DNA from: Verrucomicrobiota bacterium
GTDB taxonomy: Bacteria > Verrucomicrobiota > Verrucomicrobiia > Opitutales > UBA953
Length of the DNA: 15,369 nucleotides
Direction: 5' to 3'
Assembly: GCA_009924535.1 (NCBI GenBank)
Contig: RFRI01000008.1
Coordinates: 1 to 15,369, forward strand
Shown here: piece after piece, positions 1-6,524 of the stretch
Layout of the letters: each line of letters opens with the position of its first letter
Numbering within the stretch: the stretch's first letter is position 1
The notes under the pieces: generated by a model
Told to the model about the DNA's origin: nothing
Database searches by the model: none
Seen by the model: only the letters and a program-made list of their open reading frames with translations
Translations under genes and position numbers: made by a program

Positions 1-856
1 TATGGACGATGCGGTAGGTGCGGGCGTTGGTGTCTCCGTAAGCGCGCCCGATCTCGATCGTCTTCAGCTTGCCCTCGGCGGGTCGGGCGGAATTGACGAG
101 TGCCAGCGACTCCGCTGCCGTACGCATGTCGGCGCTGCCGGCGACGTTGCGGAAGGCGCCTTCGTCGGAGCGGGCGTAATCCATGCCCACGTTGGCGTCG
201 ACCGGAGTGAAAACCTCTTCGTTCATCGTGAGGACGTAGCCTCCGACGAAGATCGCCGTGAGCAGGTTCTCCCGTCGTGCGGAAGCGACCTCGTTATCCG
301 TCACCGCGCGGCCCTTCTCCGAATCGAGGCGCGCCGCGCGACGGAGCGCCGTGGCCTGGCGGGCGCCGAATTGGGAAGCCGTCTGCAGGACGGCGTTGCC
401 GCCGGCGGAGTAGCCGAAGGCACCGACGCGGGTGCGGTCGATGAAATCGGGACCGGTCTTGCCGTGGACGTACTCCGCCATCGCGACGAGCCCGTAGCCT
501 TCTTTCGTCGCCGACCGACGCTCCATGGTCGAGCTGGAGGCTCCTTGGTTATAAGGGTCGATCGCGATGACCACGAAGCCGCGGCGGGCCAGCTCCATCG
601 AGAAGGAGGCCATCGTCTCCTTGCTGCGTTCGAAGCCCGGGCAGATCAGCACCGCCGGGGCCGGGTGTTCACGCGTGGCGGCGACCGGCCGAAAGAGATC
701 CGCCGTGACCCACTGTCCGTTGACCGTATCGAGGCGGAGTCCCGAGACTTCGACGCGTCCGCCATCGCTCTGGAGCAGATGACAGGTCAGACCCCCGCCG
801 AAGATCATCAGCAGGGATAGCAGTAGCAGGCGCCAATGGGAAGGGGTCGAGGTCAC
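1..856 (-). CDS. Membrane-anchored alpha/beta hydrolase, partial (3' end off window)
   Basis: Reading the minus strand from a GTG at 856 gives 285 codons open to the window edge, so the C-terminus is missing. Residues 8-25 form a hydrophobic leader (core LLLLSLLMIF) ending near a Cys, fitting an uncleaved signal anchor or signal peptide. The soluble part has the alpha/beta-hydrolase pattern: an early strand ending CPGFERSKE (72-80), strand VVIAIDPYNQG (95-105), and the nucleophile elbow G-Y-S-A-G with Ser150. The Asp and His of the triad are either beyond the edge or cannot be assigned. The fold suggests an esterase or dienelactone-hydrolase-like enzyme; the substrate is unknown. An AGGA lies about 10 bases before the GTG. 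It is divergent from the SGNH-like gene at 997. The long plus-strand reading frame over the same DNA is an antisense shadow. Confidence 0.8.
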   Translation of the reverse strand, partial: MTSTPSHWRLLLLSLLMIFGGGLTCHLLQSDGGRVEVSGLRLDTVNGQWVTADLFRPVAATREHPAPAVLICPGFERSKETMASFSMELARRGFVVIAIDPYNQGASSSTMERRSATKEGYGLVAMAEYVHGKTGPDFIDRTRVGAFGYSAGGNAVLQTASQFGARQATALRRAARLDSEKGRAVTDNEVASARRENLLTAIFVGGYVLTMNEEVFTPVDANVGMDYARSDEGAFRNVAGSADMRTAAESLALVNSARPAEGKLKTIEIGRAYGDTNARTYRIVH

Positions 857-961
857 GGGGGGGCGTCCTGCAGATAAGTTCCTTGGGGAGTCGGTCGGAC
901 AGGTCGAGGAAAAGTTCCACCGCACCCATGGCAACGGTGCTTCGGTCAGCGGTCGATGGCG

Positions 962-990
962 TTGACGAAAGGGCTCGCCGAGGTGAGATT
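962..990 (+). promoter_or_regulatory. Possible promoter for the split SGNH-like gene
   Basis: TTGACG at 962-967, a 17-base spacer, then GAGATT at 985-990 (a weak -10) end 6 bases before the ATG at 997. The spacing from -35 to start codon is exactly the same as in the stronger promoter of the HDAC-fold gene at 4713-4741. A GAGGTGA Shine-Dalgarno-like string also lies here, at about 980-986, so the gene may instead be transcribed from further upstream with a normal leader. Confidence 0.3.
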
Positions 991-996
991 CCCTTC

Positions 997-1512
997 ATGC
1001 GCAGCCTCTTGCTCGTCCTCCTCCTGGTATTTTCATCGCTCCAAGCGAAGGAAGAAGCCGCGCCTCCGGCCGGGCTCAAGGTGCTGACCGCGGGGCATAG
1101 TTTCCATGTGTGGATGCCTCCGCTCGTCGCCGAGATGGCCAAGGCCGCGGGTATCCAGGGGCATGAGCAGCTGGCGATTTCCTCGATCGGCGGCTCCAAG
1201 GTCATCCAGCACTGGGATCTGCCTCCGGATAAGAACAAGGCGAAGCCGATCCTCGAGGCGGGTAAGGCCGACCTCTTCACGATGGCCCCGACTTTCCTGC
1301 CGGATCCGGGTATCGAGAACTTTACCAAGCTCGGACTCGAACATAATCCCAAGCTACGCCTGACCCTCCAGCAGAACTGGGTGCCGTTCGAGGATCCGGA
1401 AATCTGGCTCTCCAAGGATAAGCCGAAGTCCATCGATCGCGATGTCCTGACCATCCCCCAGCTGCGTGCTAAGAACGAACCCTACTTCAAGCTGATCGAA
1501 GATCACGTGTGA
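997..1512 (+). pseudogene. SGNH-hydrolase-like secreted protein, N-terminal part (frameshifted)
   Basis: The ATG at 997 gives 171 residues beginning with a clear signal peptide (MRSLLLVLLLVFSSLQA), so the product should be exported. This start is preferred to the upstream in-frame one because it begins directly at the signal peptide and has GAGGTGA about 11 bases upstream. The mature part opens with a strand and GHSFH (33-37), resembling SGNH block I with Ser35 as candidate nucleophile. SSIGG (62-66) fits block II, and NWVPFED (127-133) lies near where block III falls. The frame stops at TGA 1510-1512 in the middle of a helix (YFKLIEDHV). The natural continuation (KELNQRIP...) is in another frame from 1509, so the gene looks disrupted by a small indel. 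Reaction unknown; the family suggests an esterase acting outside the cytoplasm. Confidence 0.7.
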
Positions 1513-1847
1513 AGGAACTGAATCAGCGTATCCCCGCAGCTAAGATCGCCATCGTGCCGAGCGGCGAGGCCGTGTTGGCTCTCCGCGAGAAGGTCATCAA
1601 GGGCGAGGCCCCTGGTATCAAGACGCAGAACGAGCTCTTCACCGACGCTCTTGGCCATCCGGGACCGCAGATCCGCGTCCTCTCGGCTTACTGCCATTTC
1701 GCGGTCATCTATCGCCGCAGCCCGGTCGGGCTCCCCGTCGTCAGCCAGCTCACCAAGTTGCCGGAAGCCGACAAACTCAACCGCCTGCTTCAGGACATCG
1801 CCTGGAAGACCGTCACCGGTCACCCCATGAGCGGAGTGGCCCAGTAA
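1509..1847 (+). pseudogene. SGNH-hydrolase-like protein, C-terminal part (after the frameshift)
   Basis: A GTG at 1509, overlapping the upstream TGA as GTGA, opens 112 residues that continue the preceding domain without a visible gap. They include the strand IAIVPSGEAVLALR and the segment NELFTDALGHPG, whose Asp46 and His50 could supply the late Asp/His of an SGNH active site. A helix AYCHFAVIYRRSPVG follows. There is no signal peptide, and alone it would lack the Ser. Removing one GT from GTGTG at 1507-1511 rejoins both halves as ...EDHVKELNQ..., giving about 283 residues. The GTGA overlap might allow re-initiation and two separate polypeptides, but a single broken gene or a sequencing error is simpler. 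No slippery heptamer was seen just upstream. Confidence 0.7.
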
Positions 1848-1865
1848 GGCCGGGCGCGGTGGCGA

Positions 1866-1890
1866 GCCTGCAGGCGGCTTCGCCTCAGGC
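1866..1890 (+). terminator. Hairpin after the split SGNH-like gene
   Basis: GCCTG (1866-1870) and AGGCG (1872-1876) pair with CGCCT and CAGGC (1881-1890) around a GCTT loop: 10 base pairs with one bulged C at 1871. It lies 18 bases after the TAA at 1847. There is no T-run, so this is a terminator-like or mRNA-stabilising hairpin, not a canonical intrinsic terminator. Confidence 0.35.
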
Positions 1891-1995
1891 GGCGCAGCGG
1901 ACCTATGCGCATCGCCGGAGGCTCCTTTCGCAGGCGTTGGCGGCAGTGACGGCTTGAAGGTCCGGGGGAGGGTGATTGCATCGAAGTACCCCGCC

Positions 1996-2817
1996 ATGAA
2001 GTCCTTGTTTGCCTTGCTCTGCCTTTCTTCTGCCTTGCTCGCGGCCGAGCCGCCGAAGGGTGAGCCGACCAACGCCGCCGAGGCGGCGGCTCAGGTCGCG
2101 GCGAAGAAGGCCGCGCAGGAAAAGTCCATCGACGAGCGCTATCAGGCCTGGGTCGCGAAGCTCTCCCCGGAGGCGCAGGCTTGGGAGAAGGTCCTGCAGG
2201 GGCAGCTCGGCAACTTCTACCTGCCGCTGCACAAGCGGGATAAGATCGCCGGTAAGTCCAACGCCTGGGATTTCGTGAAGGACGATCCGAAACTTCCGCG
2301 CGTGCTGCTGATCGGCGACTCCGTCTCCCGCGGTTATACCCAGCCGACCCGGCAGGTGCTGGCCGGCAAGGCCAACGTCCACCGCGCTCCGGCGAACTGC
2401 GGCCCGACCGCTTCCGGCCTCAAGAACCTCGACGTCTGGCTGGGCGAAGGCAAGTGGGACGTCATCCATTTCAATTTCGGCATCCATGACCGGGCGACTC
2501 CGGCGGCCGACTACGTCAAGCGACTCGAAGAACTCGTCGTCCGTCTCGAAAAGACCGGGGCCAGTCTCATCTGGGCCAGCACCACGCCGATCCCGGATAA
2601 TCCGGCTCAGAAGCAGACCGCCGCATCGATCGTCGAGAAGAACGCGCTCGCCGCCGAGGTGATGAAGAAGCACGGCATCCCGACCGACGACCTGTTCGGA
2701 GCGATCACCCCGCGCCTGGCCGATCTGCAGAATCCCAACGACGTCCACTTCAAGGGCGAGGGCTATGACTTCCTCGGCGCCCAGGTCGGCGAAGCCATCC
2801 TCCTTCGCCTCAAGTAA
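1996..2817 (+). CDS. Secreted SGNH/GDSL-type hydrolase
   Basis: The ATG at 1996 gives 273 residues starting with a signal peptide (MKSLFALLCLSSALLAAE). The in-frame TTG at 1954 would put a polar stretch before it and is rejected. After an Ala/Lys-rich helical linker (25-75), the SGNH domain begins at 101. Block I is GDSVSRG with nucleophile Ser109, block II is NCGP with Gly136, block III is NFGIHD (160-165), and block V is NPNDVHF with Asp249 and His251. All expected catalytic positions are present, so the enzyme should be active. It is likely an exported or periplasmic esterase or deacetylase; acyl-carbohydrate substrates are common in this superfamily, but the substrate cannot be read here. 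No clear Shine-Dalgarno precedes the start. The next gene starts 4 bases after its stop, suggesting cotranscription. Confidence 0.88.
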   Translation: MKSLFALLCLSSALLAAEPPKGEPTNAAEAAAQVAAKKAAQEKSIDERYQAWVAKLSPEAQAWEKVLQGQLGNFYLPLHKRDKIAGKSNAWDFVKDDPKLPRVLLIGDSVSRGYTQPTRQVLAGKANVHRAPANCGPTASGLKNLDVWLGEGKWDVIHFNFGIHDRATPAADYVKRLEELVVRLEKTGASLIWASTTPIPDNPAQKQTAASIVEKNALAAEVMKKHGIPTDDLFGAITPRLADLQNPNDVHFKGEGYDFLGAQVGEAILLRLK

Positions 2818-2821
2818 AGTC

Positions 2822-4090
2822 ATGCCAACCGAACTGATCCATATCGCCCGTGCGGGCGTCGAAATCGGTGCCTGGGCTTTGGAGGAGGTCCGCACCAAAC
2901 AGGCGGCGGGCGAATTACAACCTACCGACCATTACTGGAAGCCAGGTATGGCCGGGTGGCTGACTTTGGCCGTCTTGCCGGCTACGGTCCGAGTCCTGCC
3001 CTTTCCGCGTCCGGCCGAGAAGGGCGCCAATCTGTTGGACGGCATGCTGGGACGGGAGAGCTATCAGGCCGGCTTGCTGGCTGTTTGGGACCTGCTTTCG
3101 AAGGCGCCGACGCAGTGCCTGATCCCGGAAGAAGCGTGGGCTTCATTGGGCGAAAAACTAGGCTACGACGTCCGCAAGCGTTGTCGCGATGACCTCATCA
3201 AGTGGTATCGCTTAGCGGCCGAAGCCTACCTGTCCGATCGCTATTTCGATCCGCAGGAAAAGACCGACCTCGGCAATCTCGCGCGTAGTTTCGGTCTGGA
3301 TGCGCCGGCGGCAGAAGCGATTCATGGCGAAGCTTTCGCCAGTTACTGTCGCATCGGCATGCTCACCGTCCTCTTGCGCGACATCCCGCCTCAGCAGAAG
3401 CGTGAACAGATCGACCTGCTCGGCAAGGAAGTCCCCCTTTCGGAAGCGAAGGTCAAGGAGACCTTCGGCGCCGCTTTCCAGTCGTATTTCGACCAACGCC
3501 TCAAGGGCATGATGCAACAGGAAGACGGCGGCGAAGTCATGGATCCCGCGGCTTACGCGGCCTTCATGAGCGAAGTCAGACAGATGGATATCAATCCTCA
3601 TTTCGACGAACAATCTCAGGCTCGCTTCGACAGCGCGCAGCGGCTGTGGGCCCTTTGCCGCAAGCCTTTGCAGGAGGTGCCTTGTGCCTTGGACCTGGGA
3701 TCCGAGGGGTGTTTCTGGACGCAGCAGGTGGAGCTCGGCCTTAACAAAAGGGTCACGACCCGTCGCAGTTACGGCGGGTTCGGCACCAGCATCAAGATCT
3801 GGGGGCCGTTACGCTATCGTACCGGTTCCTATGAGGTCGAGCGTCAGACCGAGCAGCGGCTCGAGAAGGTCGATGCCGGCACCTTGGTCTTCACTTCGAA
3901 GCGCGTGATCTTCTCCGGCAGCCTCAAGAGCCTGAACTTCAAGTACGCCAAGGTGCTCGACGTCACCGTCTACAACAACGCCATCGAGATCGACAAGGAC
4001 AGCGGTGGCGACGTCGTGTTCTTCTTTCCTTCCGGTCAGGCGGAAGCGGCGGTCATCCTGCGACGCCTGGTCAGGCAGGCTAAGGGTTGA
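2822..4090 (+). CDS. GYF_2-domain protein with helical core and PH-like C-terminus
   Basis: This 422-residue cytoplasmic protein has no signal peptide. Residues 4-50 (IHIARAGVEIGAW... WKPGMAGWLTL) match the GYF_2 (DUF4339) pattern, a small domain thought to bind partners or membranes. Residues 70-290 are mostly helical and charged, with acidic DPQEKTDLGNLA (143-154), somewhat like TerB-type helical bundles; this is only a resemblance. Residues 335-418 (TGSYEVERQTEQRL... AGTLVFTSKRVIFSG... FFFPSG) look like a bacterial PH-like domain. The start at 2822 is chosen because the GYF_2 domain begins there and it is 4 bases after the SGNH hydrolase stop, so the two are probably one transcript. No enzymatic motif was seen; an adaptor or envelope-linked role is a guess. 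Confidence 0.82.
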   Translation: MPTELIHIARAGVEIGAWALEEVRTKQAAGELQPTDHYWKPGMAGWLTLAVLPATVRVLPFPRPAEKGANLLDGMLGRESYQAGLLAVWDLLSKAPTQCLIPEEAWASLGEKLGYDVRKRCRDDLIKWYRLAAEAYLSDRYFDPQEKTDLGNLARSFGLDAPAAEAIHGEAFASYCRIGMLTVLLRDIPPQQKREQIDLLGKEVPLSEAKVKETFGAAFQSYFDQRLKGMMQQEDGGEVMDPAAYAAFMSEVRQMDINPHFDEQSQARFDSAQRLWALCRKPLQEVPCALDLGSEGCFWTQQVELGLNKRVTTRRSYGGFGTSIKIWGPLRYRTGSYEVERQTEQRLEKVDAGTLVFTSKRVIFSGSLKSLNFKYAKVLDVTVYNNAIEIDKDSGGDVVFFFPSGQAEAAVILRRLVRQAKG

Positions 4091-4093
4091 TGG

Positions 4094-4642
4094 TCAGTTG
4101 TGCGACGGCGAGGCCTTCTGGGCCAGCGCCAGCCGGAACTGGTTCAAGCAGCGTTGGTCCGAGGTGGTGTCGACGATGGCGAAGGTCACGCGCCGGAAGG
4201 CGCCTTTGAAGGGTCCTTCGAGGGCCTGTCGGAAGAGGTCAGCGATGAGCGCGGGGTCGTTCGCGAAGTTGCCACAGCCCCAGGCCCCGAGCACGAGGGC
4301 GTCGTGGCCGTTGGCTTGGGCGATCGCGAGCACCTTGACGATGCGCGCGCCCATGGCGCCCGGGATCTTGGCCTGATCGAGCGGGGCGACATCGCGAGCG
4401 TCGCAGGCGGCGGCCGAAACGAAGGCCACTTTGAACGGCGTCTCGAGCATGCGATGATCGTCGTCACGGAAAACCGGGACGTCGGGGGAGTAGATCATCG
4501 CGTCGGTGCGGAGCGCGTTGCCTTGCTGCAGGTCGACCTGACGGCCCGTCGGTGACGCGTAGAGGCCGAGCTCGATGATCATCATCGCCTCCCGCCCCAG
4601 TTTATTAGCGAGTTCTCGTGGAATCTTGGGGTCGAAGGGCAT
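4094..4642 (-). CDS. TIGR02452-type PARG/macrodomain protein with internal deletion
   Basis: The ATG at 4642 gives 182 residues. The start (ELANKLGREAMMIIELGLYASPTGRQVDL) matches the N-terminus of the microbial PARG family (PARG_cat / TIGR02452). The second half matches its C-terminal macrodomain part: TDAMIYSPDVPVFRDDD (46-62), FVSAAACDA (74-82), LVLGAWGCGNFANDP (116-130) and LEGPFKGAF (141-149). What should lie between is absent: at residues 39-43 the text jumps straight from VDLQQ to NALRTDAMIYSP. Family members normally carry about 90-100 residues there, including an NPGGG-type loop and a QEE motif used for ADP-ribose hydrolysis. Glycohydrolase activity is therefore doubtful, while the phosphate-binding GAWGCG loop is kept. 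An upstream in-frame ATG at 4738 adds only unconserved residues and overlaps the promoter of the divergent gene. Its 3' end faces the GYF_2 gene with 3 bases between. Confidence 0.78.
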   Translation of the reverse strand: MPFDPKIPRELANKLGREAMMIIELGLYASPTGRQVDLQQGNALRTDAMIYSPDVPVFRDDDHRMLETPFKVAFVSAAACDARDVAPLDQAKIPGAMGARIVKVLAIAQANGHDALVLGAWGCGNFANDPALIADLFRQALEGPFKGAFRRVTFAIVDTTSDQRCLNQFRLALAQKASPSHN

Positions 4643-4712
4643 GGTGGGCGACGCCTTGACCTTGGCCAAGCCTCGGCCCGAAGCCAACCGGAACCTATGA
4701 CAGGACGTCGAT

Positions 4713-4741
4713 TTGACGGAGGCCCGTCCTGCGGGCATAAT
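4713..4741 (+). promoter_or_regulatory. Sigma70-type promoter for the HDAC-fold gene
   Basis: TTGACG (4713-4718), 17 bases, then CATAAT (4736-4741): five of six consensus matches in each box with ideal spacing. Transcription would be expected about 7 bases downstream, at or next to the A of the ATG at 4748. This implies a leaderless mRNA. Confidence 0.7.
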
Positions 4742-4747
4742 CTACGT

Positions 4748-5617
4748 ATGCCGCAGCCGCCGCTCACCGTCTACTACAGCCCCGCCTACGTCGTCGAAGG
4801 CAAGTCCGAGACCGTCACGAAATCCCGTCTGGTCGCCGAGATGATCGAGGCCGGCAAGGCAGGCGAGGTCCGGCTGGAGGCGCCCAAGCTCGCGACCCGC
4901 AAGGAGCTCGAATCGATCCATACGCCGGAGCACGTCCGCAGCACCTTCGAAGGCAAAGGGAGTTTCCTGGAAGTCGGCCCATGGTCGCAGCCTTTGCTGG
5001 AGAGCATCCTGGCCTCGACCGGCGGGATGCGTGACGCCGTGAAGGAGGCCTTGAAGAACGGCCGTTCCGGCAGCCTGTCGAGCGGGTTGCATCATGCGCG
5101 TCGTGACGCCGGCAACGGCTTCTGCCAGTTCAACGGACTGGCTCTCGCCGCGCTCGAGGCGCTGAAGAAGGTCAAGACCGTCGGCATCCTCGATCTCGAC
5201 GCCCATGCCGGCGGGGGGACGTTCGACATCCTTGGCGACCATCCGCGGGTGTATCTGGCGGACGTCACCGTCAACTCCTTCGACTCCTGGGAGCCGACGG
5301 ATGCCGAGCGGCACTTCTACGTCGAGGTCGATGATGCCAAGGGTTATCTGGGCCATGTCGAAGATGCGCTATACTCGTTGGAGCGAGTCGATTTCCTGAT
5401 CTATAACGCCGGCATGGATACGTATGAGAAGGCCGGCGGCATGAAGGGCATCACCAAGGAGATGATCCGTAAGCGCGAGAAGCTCGTCGTCCAGTGGGCG
5501 CGGGCGCGGAAGATCCCGCATATCTTCGCCTTGGCGGGCGGCTATAAGTGGGGAGGCCTGACCTTGGGGCAGGTGGCCGAACTGCATCTCGACACCGCGA
5601 AGGCCTTCGCGGCCTGA
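4748..5617 (+). CDS. Histone deacetylase-fold amidohydrolase
   Basis: This is a 289-residue protein of the HDAC / acetylpolyamine amidohydrolase superfamily, zinc enzymes that remove acyl groups from lysine side chains, polyamines or small amides. The landmarks are in order: SSGLHHA with the His115-His116 dyad, GILDLDAHAGGGT giving zinc ligands Asp151 and His153, IYNAGMD giving the third ligand Asp224, and LAGGY with catalytic Tyr266. All catalytic positions are present. The length is slightly short for the family but no block is missing. The ATG at 4748 is supported by the domain starting at once (LTVYYSPAY) and by the promoter ending 6 bases upstream, so there is no room for a Shine-Dalgarno. 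It is divergent from the PARG-like gene (105 bases between starts). The substrate is unknown; bacterial members more often act on small acyl-amides than on histones. Confidence 0.9.
   Translation: MPQPPLTVYYSPAYVVEGKSETVTKSRLVAEMIEAGKAGEVRLEAPKLATRKELESIHTPEHVRSTFEGKGSFLEVGPWSQPLLESILASTGGMRDAVKEALKNGRSGSLSSGLHHARRDAGNGFCQFNGLALAALEALKKVKTVGILDLDAHAGGGTFDILGDHPRVYLADVTVNSFDSWEPTDAERHFYVEVDDAKGYLGHVEDALYSLERVDFLIYNAGMDTYEKAGGMKGITKEMIRKREKLVVQWARARKIPHIFALAGGYKWGGLTLGQVAELHLDTAKAFAA
5595..5612. terminator. 18-bp perfect palindrome between convergent genes
   Basis: CCGCGAAGGCCTTCGCGG is a perfect inverted repeat that can form a 7-bp stem with a GGCC loop on either strand. It sits in the last codons of the HDAC-fold gene, directly before the point where the two convergent stop codons abut (TGATCA at 5615-5620). 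No T-run follows on either strand. A bidirectional termination or 3'-end protection role is plausible but unproven. Confidence 0.4.
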
Positions 5618-5956
5618 TCACTCCGGCTTGGGGACGTTCAGTTCCTGGAGGCGAAAGGCGCCGCTTTCGGTCGGCAGCACCACGAAGAGTTGGCAGGCGC
5701 GGCTCTGGGCCAGCGCGACCATCACGTGCCAGTGGGCCTGAGGGACGCTGGCGACGACGAACATCGGCATCGCGCCCGGTTCGGTGCCGGAGGGTTCCTC
5801 GATCGCCACGCCCTTGTGGTCGACGTCGAAATTATGGGCCAGCCATTTGCCGAGCTCTTTGGCCAGCCCGCGCATGTCGGACGTGCCGGCTTCCACCTTG
5901 GTCTGGTCGACGAGCGCCCAGAGCGGAATCGCGAAACTATGTGCCAGATCGGCCAT
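5618..5956 (-). CDS. Small protein of unknown function, last gene of mgtA operon
   Basis: I do not recognise this 112-residue protein. It has no signal peptide or membrane span. It appears to be a compact alpha/beta domain: an N-terminal helix (MADLAHSFAIPLWALVDQ), a second helix GLAKELGKWLAHNF (30-43), then strands GVAIEEP, PMFVVASV and CQLFVVLP, with a His/Trp-containing helix (QAHWHVMVALAQ) between. It starts at an ATG 9 bases after the stop of the PTS EIIA gene, so it is almost certainly cotranscribed with mgtA and EIIA. Its stop codon touches that of the convergent HDAC-fold gene with no base between. The steady reading frame and operon spacing support a real gene; function unknown. Confidence 0.75.
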   Translation of the reverse strand: MADLAHSFAIPLWALVDQTKVEAGTSDMRGLAKELGKWLAHNFDVDHKGVAIEEPSGTEPGAMPMFVVASVPQAHWHVMVALAQSRACQLFVVLPTESGAFRLQELNVPKPE

Positions 5957-5965
5957 CGGGCGGTC

Positions 5966-6514
5966 TCAGTTCTGGGCGGGAGGCGACTGTTCGGTGCTCT
6001 TCTCGCTCAGCTTGAGCATGCGGGCGCGGACGTCAGGGGAGCCTTCGTTCAAGGCCACCGTGACCCAGTCGAGCAGGCGGTGGCGGACTTCGCCGAGGGT
6101 ATCGCACTCGCGGATCACTTCGATGCCTCCGGTCGAGAGCACCGCCTTGGCCAGCCCGGACATCTCCTTCAGGAAGGCGACACGTTGGCAGTCGGGAATC
6201 CAGTAGGCGACGAGCAGGTGGACCTTCTGTCCGTCGGCGGCGCCGTAATCGATGCCGTCCTTGGACCAGCCGACGGTGCAATAGATATCGGCCGTGATGC
6301 CTTCGACGCGCGCATGCGGGCAGGCGAGGCCGGGGGAGACGGACGTGTTGCCGGCCTGTTCGCGGGCTCGCATGGCCTCGACCACGCCGGAGTCATCGGG
6401 GATCTCCGGGATCGCTTCCAGGACGCGTCCTAGAAAGTCGAACGCCTCATCCTTTGAGGTTTCGGTCAGTTCGAACAGACGGCCGGACTGAAGGGCATCG
6501 AGAAGTTTGCGCAT
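5966..6514 (-). CDS. PTS EIIA type-2 domain protein (PtsN / EIIA-Ntr-like)
   Basis: The 182-residue protein starts at the ATG at 6514, where the EIIA domain begins (MRKLLDALQSGRLFEL). It matches the fructose/mannitol (type 2) EIIA family. TETSKDEAFDFLGRVL (17-32) and AMRAREQAGNTSVSPG (47-62) lead to the phosphorylation site GLACPHAR with His67, followed by GIDYGAADGQKVHLLVAYWIP (87-107). This His normally receives a phosphate from HPr or NPr. No EIIB or EIIC transporter subunits are nearby, so a regulatory EIIA-Ntr-type role is more likely than sugar uptake. A tail of about 30 residues (KSTEQSPPAQN end) extends past the domain. It starts 10 bases after the mgtA stop and is followed 9 bases later by the next gene. 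EIIA-Ntr proteins are known to control K+ transport; control of Mg2+ uptake here is an inference from position only. Confidence 0.88.
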   Translation of the reverse strand: MRKLLDALQSGRLFELTETSKDEAFDFLGRVLEAIPEIPDDSGVVEAMRAREQAGNTSVSPGLACPHARVEGITADIYCTVGWSKDGIDYGAADGQKVHLLVAYWIPDCQRVAFLKEMSGLAKAVLSTGGIEVIRECDTLGEVRHRLLDWVTVALNEGSPDVRARMLKLSEKSTEQSPPAQN

Positions 6515-6524
6515 GGTGTCAGGT

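Noticed and set aside
2..820. Long plus-strand frame of 272 codons
   Set aside because: The minus strand over the same bases encodes a recognisable alpha/beta hydrolase with a GYSAG elbow and leader; the plus frame is Arg/Gly/Val-rich and matches nothing.
669..1454. Minus-strand frame of 261 codons opposite the SGNH-like gene
   Set aside because: It overlaps both the hydrolase start and the signal-peptide-bearing plus gene, and its composition is that of an antisense shadow.
1480..1512. Programmed -1 frameshift linking the two SGNH-like halves
   Set aside because: No slippery heptamer and no obvious downstream pseudoknot were found; a GT duplication or sequencing error explains the break more simply.
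4738..4738. Upstream ATG start for the PARG-like gene
   Set aside because: The extra 32 residues are unconserved in character and overlap the promoter of the divergent HDAC-fold gene.
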